This document shows, in pieces, positions 57,231-64,000 of a stretch of DNA of 64,000 nt. The position numbers were made by a program, and so were the translations under genes. Positions within the stretch are counted from its first letter, which is position 1. Each line of letters begins with the position of its first letter. The notes below the pieces were generated by a model, which was given only the letters and a program-made list of their open reading frames with translations, was not told where the DNA came from and ran no database searches. Source of the stretch: Adiantum capillus-veneris (Eukaryota; Streptophyta; Polypodiopsida; Polypodiales; Pteridaceae); the NCBI GenBank assembly GCA_014529385.2, contig CM043944.1:170997240-171061239 (forward strand), given 5' to 3'.

Positions 57231-57625
57231 ACTTTCCAGTCAAAGCTTTTTCTTTTACATTGTCAGTTATTGTCATGCTTGTCAGTTGTCACATTGTACG
57301 AGTTATAGACACTGCCACAAAGATAAGTGGGAAGACCTCCCAATTTTTATCAGTTCTCAACCCATTTTTGTCCCACTTCTCATGAGGTTACTGGGTACAC
57401 CATAAACCCAAGGTTTGGCAGTGAACCGAAAAACTCCATTTTTGGTAGCTAACTTTTTTGACCTACACCCTATTTGTTCAAGGGGGGGTTATTGATCTAG
57501 CACCAGGTTCTGGATACACCAGAAATCCTTTGGTTGTGAGAAAACCTAAAACTCACGGTTGACGAGTATACCAAAAACTCCAGGTATCATGAGTTGCTTG
57601 TCCAGTTCGGGCTTGAGGGGGGGAT

Positions 57626-57913
57626 TGTTGGGTATGCAAGCCCAATTATGGGAATATCCAAATGTCCGGTGTCTAGCTCGTGGATACAGGCTCTATAGCA
57701 TGCAGATCAACTTTAGTTGTAAGTCAAGTGGTGCATGGCTTTTTGCCTTTATATGTAAGGCTATACTTCAATAGAGAATACGTGTATTTTTCTTGTCTCA
57801 GCTTGTCGACTCTCTCTCTCCTTTTCTCTCACTCTTCTTCTGCTCATCATCTCTGCACACTCCTAGCCATGGTGATTCTCAGCCGGCATCCCCCATAGCC
57901 TCCAACCCCAACA
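57626..57913 (+). repeat. Element I 3' LTR
   Basis: Near-identical to 56144-56431; differences by eye are at GCATGG(A/C)TTT, GAGAA(C/T)ACG, CATCT(T/C)TGC and CTCAG(G/C)CGG. Confidence 0.93.
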
Positions 57914-58139
57914 CTCGGTCTGCTCTAATTTTTGATTCAAGCTTGTTTTGACCTCCGTCCTTGCTACAAGAAGTACTACGCATGCATTTTTGTCATTTTG
58001 TGTAATTTTTTTGTTAATGCCATTTTTTGCATAACAAGTCCCTTACAATCTCCTTCGGGTTGTGCTATTTAGCATACGTTAGTCTTGCTTCATTTCTCCT
58101 CTTTTTGGGTAGTTTGCACATTAAGTGCAGGCATTCTCC

Positions 58140-59265
58140 ATGGCTAACAACAACACAGATGTGTTCAAGATGCTTGCTGCTAAGGATAAATTGGATGGGG
58201 ACAATTACCCAATGTGGGCTTACATGATACAACATGTTCTTGTGTCAAAGGGTGTTTGGAATTTTGTGCAGGGCATTGATGTACACCCTGGTTTTGAGGA
58301 TACACACGATGTTGAGGATGTTGCACGTTTTGGTGGCAGGGTTGTTGCTACTAGAGTTGTTTTTCCTACGGCTGAGAAAGCTTTTTGAGATGTTAGAGAT
58401 GCGCAAGCTTATTCATTGATTGGTTATCTGTGAAGCGTACTATTACTCCTCACGTTTATTCACCTAAATTTGCAAAACAAGCTTGGGATATTCTTGTTGG
58501 TCTTTATGCAAGTCGCAAATGAGGCATTGTTGCATAAAGAGTTGGAGTCGAACATTACGCATGAGGAAGATAAAATGGACACTTTCCTTGCTCGTATCAA
58601 GGATATTAATGAGCAACTTATTTCTGCATGCAAAGTCATTTTTTAGAGTTTCCTTGTGTCATCTGTTCTTGATGCTTTGTAAGATTTTTACCAAACTTTT
58701 GCTAGTACTTGGAGACTTAGGACCCAAGGAAATCTAGAAGTTGTCAAGTTTGAAGCATTATCCACATTGTTGTTACAAGAGTCACTTTCAAAGAAAAATA
58801 GGACTGAACAACATGCATTTGAATAGGCCTTTATTGTTAAAGTGGTAACAACAATGTAGCCACTTCTCATGGTTCTTCTTCAAGTGGTAAATCACCTATT
58901 TCTAATGCTTTTGATGGCAACAGTTTGTCTAGGAATTTTGGTGAAAAAGGCAACAGTTCGTCTAGGAATTTTGATGGCAACAGTTCGTCTACGAATTTTG
59001 GTGAAAAAGGCAAGAAAAGTATGTGTTGCCATTATTGTAAAGGTAATGGTCACTTAATCAAGCAGTGTCCAAAATTGAAGGCAAAAGAGGCTAAGCAGAA
59101 AGAGGTTGGTTCAACTACAAGTGCAAAAATTGTAGAGTATTCTATGAAAGGAGATTGTGATGATGATGTAGATGTAGAATGGGCTTTTAGTGCAGAGTGC
59201 ATGTATGATCCTTTTGTCCATGATGCATGTATGTTAGTTGCTGCAAATGCTCATGTGTAGTACTT
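58140..59265 (+). pseudogene. H2 gag
   Basis: Starts MANNNTDVFKMLAAKDKLDG and DGDNYPMWAYMIQHVLVSKG. Stops and frameshifts interrupt the middle (about 58385-58860). The 3' part (58925-59260) is open and contains a Gly/Asn/Ser repeat (NFGEKGNSSSRNFDGNSS) and the knuckle CCHYCKGNGHLIKQC, then an acidic stretch DCDDDVDVEWAFSAEC. It ends where the protease should begin. Confidence 0.88.
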
Positions 59266-59289
59266 TTTTCCAAGAAAAAGATCCTTCTA

Positions 59290-62200
59290 TTAGTTAATGA
59301 AAACTGCCCGTAGGGCTACAACCACCTCTGCAAGAGAGGGCTACAACAAACATGATGGGGAGACTCTCCCAATGAAAGAACAACATATATACAATGAGGC
59401 TAAATCAAGAGATGGGAGGGGGGAAGAGCCACACAGGTGGTCGGTAGTGCCATCTGAGCACACCCTGGACACTGGTGAAGAAAGGCCGAAGGCTCCAGAG
59501 TCGAAGGAAAGCCTCGTGGCGCCCCCGCATGCGGTCGGAGCTGCCCTGGAGTCCCTCTAGCTGTCCTCTGAGAGTATGGATCAGCACTAGCCAAAAGTCA
59601 CAAACAGTCTCTACTGGTGGCACAGAGCGAGCCTCAAAAATGCAGAAACAGCGGGCTCGCCAGATGAACCAAAGTGTGAGGCCACTGATGAGCTCCCAAC
59701 ACTCCTCTCTCTCACTGCACCACTCCTGTGGAGTAAGATCTGTAGAGGCTGGAGTGTAGGTCGCCCCCCTTGTATCACTATCATCCTGCTGGTGGAAGAT
59801 AGCTCAAACTGAAGTGCCGGGCCCGTGAGAGTGGACCAAGCCGCTGCCCCCCAAGTGTACTGTCTAGCCATGGAGAGAGTAGGCATCAGCCGAAGAACTC
59901 GTAGCCACACCTGCTGGGCCGAGGGACAGTCCCAAAGAAAATGACGCTGACTCTCCACCAACTGGTCATAGGCTGCACATGCAATCGAGAGACCACTATG
60001 CACAAGCCAGCTCCCTACTACTGTAGCTCTGTGTGCAACCAGCCACTGAAACAAAGTGACATGCCTCGGCTATTTGGAGTCCCACAGCCTCTGCCAAAAG
60101 GCTGCCAAGAACTCGACTGTGAGGCCCTCCTCCTGCCAATGATGTGCTGCAGCTGGGCGGGCCTCTCTCTGTACTGCAAGTATATGACGTCCAAGCCGAA
60201 TAGTGTATTGAAAGAAGGAGACTCCTGGGTGGTCTGCAGAAGAGAAGGGGTCCCTCCATAGCCACTCACCAGGATCCCACTGTACTCGTGCTAGTGGAAA
60301 ACACTCCCAAGCCCATAGCCTCCAGTGTCCAGTCTCAAGAGTTGCTGGGTCAGGGTCTATGACGCAAGTCCTCCCACATATTCCCACAACTCGGATCCTC
60401 TGGAAACAGCACTCTCCTACCTGCGAGGCCTCTACTGCAACTCGTTGTAATCCTACCCCACCCTGAAGCTCGAAGAACAGGGCTGGGACAGTCTCTGAGC
60501 AGGCCCTGACTGAAATGAGAACCTCCAGTCATGTGAAGTCTCCCATCCAGCGAGGTGCTACTAGCTCGAGAGGCGTGAGCCACTCTGCTGGAACTGACTA
60601 TAAGATGTCTTGACACATGCTCTGCACCCTCTCATGCCCTGTAGTAGCTGGAAACCCTGCACCTCCTCTGACAAACTTGTGAACTCTAGCCAGTCACCTA
60701 GAGAGCGCGTTGGACCTGCTACCATGGGACCCCAGGAAACATGAGGCCAACTACCAACCAAGTGGCCTCTCTGAGTGCTAACCATGGGGTTCCAGATGAG
60801 GGGATGTTGTAGGTGCTCCTCCGTGCACGTCGGCTATCTCTGCTCTAGGCCGCGCCATAAGAGCTCCCAAGATTGATGCAAACTCACAGCGAAGCGGTCC
60901 TCCAGTCTCCTGCTCAAACCAACTCGGCGCATCTCTATAAAGATCCGTCTGGTCGAAGGTTGCCAAGGGCCTCCTGATTGAGGCACCCTGGCACGAAGCC
61001 TCTGTAGCAAGAACTCCTTCCAGGGCTCCTCACCTAGAAGAAGTCCTCTGACTATGAACTTCCCAAGAAGGGATGTGCTCTGCTGTGCTGGATCAGTGAT
61101 CCCAAGCCCTCCCTGAGAACAAGGAAGCGTTTTGACCGACGAAGCCACCTTGGCTCGGGCTATCTGAGTGTCACGTCCTGACCAAAGGAAGTTCCCGATT
61201 AGCCTCTCTACCTGGCTGGTACAAGAACTCAAGAGAATCTAGTAGGAAGGGATGTACCACATAGTCGCCAACAGCACCTGGTTGGCAACTACTACTCTAC
61301 CAACCAGCGAAAGTCATGCTGAGCTCCAATGTAATAGCTTTCTCCTGATGAACAGGAGAAGAGGAGAAATCTGCTACTCGGGAGACAAGTCCAAACCAAC
61401 CTGACAACCCAAGTACCGAACTGTAGTCCCTGGGGGAATCCACCTAAAACCCTCTCTTGGCATCCAATCTGGCACAGGAGCACTACCAACCGAGAAAGCC
61501 ACTGTCTTTCTCCAGTTGATCAGTGCGCCCGATACACAACAGAAGGTCTCCAAAGCTTGCTCACATCTGTGAAGATTGGCCTCTTGGCCATCTAAGTACA
61601 AGGTTGAGTCATCGGCAAACTCAACGTCCAGTAGCTCATCTCCCTGAATAGGGAGTGCTAAGCCCCGTAAACCAACCTGCTGAGACACCAAATTGCTGCT
61701 CATCGCCTCCGCATAGAATAGAAAGAGAAAGGGGGCAAGAGGACAACCCTGTCTGACCGAGCGTGTGAGCATGAAGCGCTCACCTCTCCCTCCTACCAAA
61801 AGCACCTGACTGTGAGCCTGTCTGTACAAAGTTGACTACAAAGTTGACACCCCTCTGATCCAAGAATCTGAGAAGCCCATCGTGCATAGAGTGCCCTCTA
61901 GAAAGTCTCAATAAACTCTGTCGTATACCTTCTCAAAATTGAGAAGAAGAATCACAAGGTCCTCACCACGGAGCCGTGCCAGGGCAGAACCCTCCCAGAA
62001 AGTAAAGATGTTGTCAAGGATACTGCGTTCCTTGACAAAACCTGTCTGAGTCCCATGTATAAGGCTCTCTAGAAGTGGTTGAATCCTCAAACTCAGAGCC
62101 TTGGCAAGAATTTTGTAGGCTGAGTTGAGGATGGTGATGGGGCGCCACTTTCGAATCTCATCCATGGAGCCACCCTACTTGGGAATGAGGTAGATTAGGC

Positions 62201-63045
62201 CCTCGCTCATGCTGTCAAGCATCACTCCTGTGTGCAAAATGTACTGAAAAGCACTACAAAGATCTAGGCCAAGCAAGTCCCAGTACTCCAAGAAAAAGCT
62301 GGGAGTCAACCCATCCTCACCTGGAGAGCTACCACGAGGGAGGGCCCTAAGAGCCGTGTCCTCAAGCTGAAGTGGCATCTCAAGCCTCTGGCGCATCTCC
62401 TCTGTCACAAGACATGGCATCTGTGCCCAAACCTACTTCCTGCATGCATCTTGCCACTCTGACTGAGGCTCAGCCGCCTACAGTAACTCACGGTAAAAGT
62501 CAGTAGCAACTGCACGCATATCCTCGAGCTCACAAGCAACTGACCCATCGGGCCTTCTCAACTGAATGACCTTGGCATGCGAGTGTCGAGGTCCCACTGT
62601 CTCAAAAAAAGCACCAGTCACTTTGTCACCCACCTGAGTCCACTGAGATGCCTGTCGGTGAAAGGCAAACTCATGACGCCTCTCCTCTCTGCTAGCAAGC
62701 TCCTGTCGAGCCTGTTGTAACTGTTCCTCCAACCGTGGACTGTCTGGATGCTGCTCCTGCATCCTCTGTAGTGAAGCAATGCCTCGTCTGAGATGTTGCT
62801 CCGCCTCTCTCATTGCAGCCCGGCGAGCCAGAGACTCCTAAAGAAAAAAGTGGCTAAGCTGAGCTAGGCCTGAGGCCACTCTATCTGCAGGTGAAACCTG
62901 GCTGTCCATGCCCTCTGTCCAGAGAGCCTCTACCCTCTCTCTGAGTGATGAGTACAACAAGACCCTCTCTGGGATGCAAAGCATCGTACTCCCACTCCTC
63001 TGCCTGTTGAGGCGGTCCGGGGTGGGCAACAAGAAGAGCAACCTC
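59290..63045 (-). mobile_element. Element J: LINE (L1-type), 5'-truncated
   Basis: A non-LTR RT and C-terminal zinc-binding region lie on the - strand, with a non-coding 3' tail (59600-59290) that has the repeat GTAGCCCT twice. No endonuclease domain precedes RT, so the copy is 5'-truncated, as most LINEs are. It lies between the broken H2 and LTR K. No poly-A tail or target duplication could be fixed. Confidence 0.85.
59611..63041 (-). pseudogene. LINE ORF2: reverse transcriptase and zf-RVT, many stops
   Basis: From 63041 to 60561 a single frame is kept, broken only by stop codons; near 60560 the frame changes. Order: a helical linker (REAEQHLRRGIASLQRMQEQ), QWTQVGDKVTGAFFE, DFYRELL, PGEDGLTPSFFLEYW, EIRKWRPITILNSAYKILAK, TGFVKERSILDNI, RQGCPLAPFLFLFYAEAMS, the catalytic VEFADDSTLYLDG (FADD at 61619-61608), WRKTVAFSVGS and VRYLGCQVG, then a thumb with VERLIGNFLWSG. 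The C-terminal region (60054-59611) has HFLWDCPSAQQVW, typical of the zf-RVT domain. Several stops lie where Trp or Gln is conserved (TGG or CAG changed to TAG/TGA). Confidence 0.9.
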
Positions 63046-63140
63046 TAGACACCCTTCAAGGCTCCTGTGCTGCTCAATGGGGCTGGGGCACAACACAACA
63101 CAAACCAAAACAACAAACCCACAGCCAAATCCCAACTACA

Positions 63141-63266
63141 CAAGGGGCACCACCTAGTTTAAGAGCGAACTAGGACGCAAAAGAGGAGAATCGTTAGAGC
63201 AACCCACAAACAAGCAAGGAATTTACACTAACCCTAACACCAATGGAACACTCTCACACACTAAAA

Positions 63267-63332
<66 letters not shown>

Positions 63333-64000
63333 TGTACAACTTAGCTTCAACTTTATATTTTGCACAAAAAGGAACTTAGAGCTTGTGGAATCAAGTGACA
63401 AGATTTGGTTATAGCATCACTAGCACATTGTCTTAGGGTTATGGGAGCCCTCTCACCATCCATCCTCTTACAATGGTAGCCAAACAATAGCCAATGAATC
63501 ACAAGCAACAAAACAACAACCTTCAATGAAACAAGTCACCTTATGAAGCTGAATGAGTTTGCCAAGCCAAATTGGAGGAGAAACGTGAGCCTTTGGACAT
63601 GAATTGAACCCAAAACTACCAATTCATTGATGTTGGGGTAGATACAACAATGGTAGGAATAATATCTTCTACTCGCACTCACTCAAACTAGCTCAAGCTT
63701 TTCTATGCACCAAGGTGATGGTGTATAGAAAGCTTACTCTCTCTTTACAACCAAGATAGAACTGGCGTGTGGTACGCTCAATCTAGTGTGCAATGGTATA
63801 GTGATGTCTTTTACAAGGAGGAATGGGTTCTATTTATAGGTTTTAGAAACCTTGATTAGGATTAAGCCTAATCAATTTTATTAGGAAAGATCAAGGATTA
63901 TGAATTTTTATGAATTTCAAATGAGAATGGGGTCTCTCTTTTCTCTTGAGTCACATGGATGTGGGCTCAAGTAAGAGAATTATTGATGTGGTGAAAGGAG
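63141..64000. mobile_element. Element K: part of a gypsy LTR related to F
   Basis: GGGGCACCACCTAG, then a GCTAGGACGCAAA-like block (GAACTAGGACGCAAAAGAG), and a long (GA)n tract (63270-63329) follow the order of the F LTR (CAGGGGCACCACCTAGCTTC, CTAGGACGCAAACAAC, then GA repeat). The beginning of the F LTR (TGACGGGAGC) is missing, and it meets the LINE at about 63045-63140. It runs to the window edge, so the rest cannot be judged. Confidence 0.5.

Larger units (their letters stand above)
56144..57913 (+). mobile_element. Element I: 1.77-kb non-autonomous copia, complete
   Basis: LTRs of 288 bp (56144-56431, 57626-57913) differ at only about four positions. CTCGG flanks both ends (56139-56143, 57914-57918). 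TGGTATCAGAGC is at 56434-56445 and a polypurine tract GAGGGGGGGA at about 57615-57624. The interior (about 1.2 kb) has no gag or pol. It resembles the interior of G (TTATAGACACTGCCACA at about 57305), so the two form a family. Mobilisation would need enzymes of an autonomous copia. Confidence 0.93.
55794..59265 (+). mobile_element. Element H2: second partial E-family copia, hosting element I
   Basis: LTR, mutated primer site, leader (56040-56143 and 57914-58139, split by I) and nearly full gag are present. Similarity to E stops at about 59266, just after the gag end and before the protease, near the LINE. It starts inside gag of H1. Confidence 0.85.

Overview
This is eukaryotic nuclear DNA from a land plant, and almost all of it is retrotransposon sequence. 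The plant call rests on the primer-binding sites complementary to initiator tRNA-Met (TGGTATCAGAGC) in every copia element, a Ty3/gypsy element with two RNase H domains (the plant Tat lineage), an L1-type LINE, and fragments of a DEAD-box RNA helicase gene and a plant PPR gene. The PPR fragment (MYAKCGA...KAQKVL) looks like those of ferns or lycophytes, but that is only an impression. I see no intact host gene, rRNA, tRNA or CRISPR array.

Positions 2142-49321 read as one old copia-type element (A, + strand) with GACTT on both sides, swollen to about 47 kb by later insertions. It contains: gypsy B (3018-29023, - strand), which has gag and protease but no reverse transcriptase and carries a DEAD-box helicase fragment; gypsy C (6559-20907, - strand), inserted in B, with a scrambled domain order and a long extra open frame; copia D (29846-34199, + strand), with an internal deletion in RT; copia E (34308-48516, - strand, AGAAA duplicated at its ends); and Tat-like gypsy F (36232-45459, - strand), inserted in the RT-proximal part of E. 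F keeps a 726-codon open frame covering RNase H, a second RNase H and integrase.

Positions 49327-59265 hold two partial copies (H1, H2) of the E family in + orientation. H2 starts inside the gag of H1. H1 is also broken by G, a small copia without pol, and by a probable tRNA-derived SINE. The 3' LTR of G is itself split by about 2 kb containing a PPR pseudogene. H2 contains I, a 1.77-kb relative of G with near-identical LTRs and a perfect CTCGG duplication. A LINE without its endonuclease (J, 59290-63045, - strand) and a part of a gypsy LTR related to F (K) end the window.

The most unusual structure is in B and C. Each has long non-coding stretches in which a roughly 20-bp palindrome recurs about every 286 bp. 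The palindrome differs between the two elements (CATCATACGCGTATGATG in B, AAATAATCGCGATTATTT in C) but the spacing is the same. C looks like a B-type gag-protease element that gained an RT-RNase H-integrase fragment between gag and protease, and it has an additional frame of about 1,150 codons downstream. Boundaries and similarities were judged by eye.
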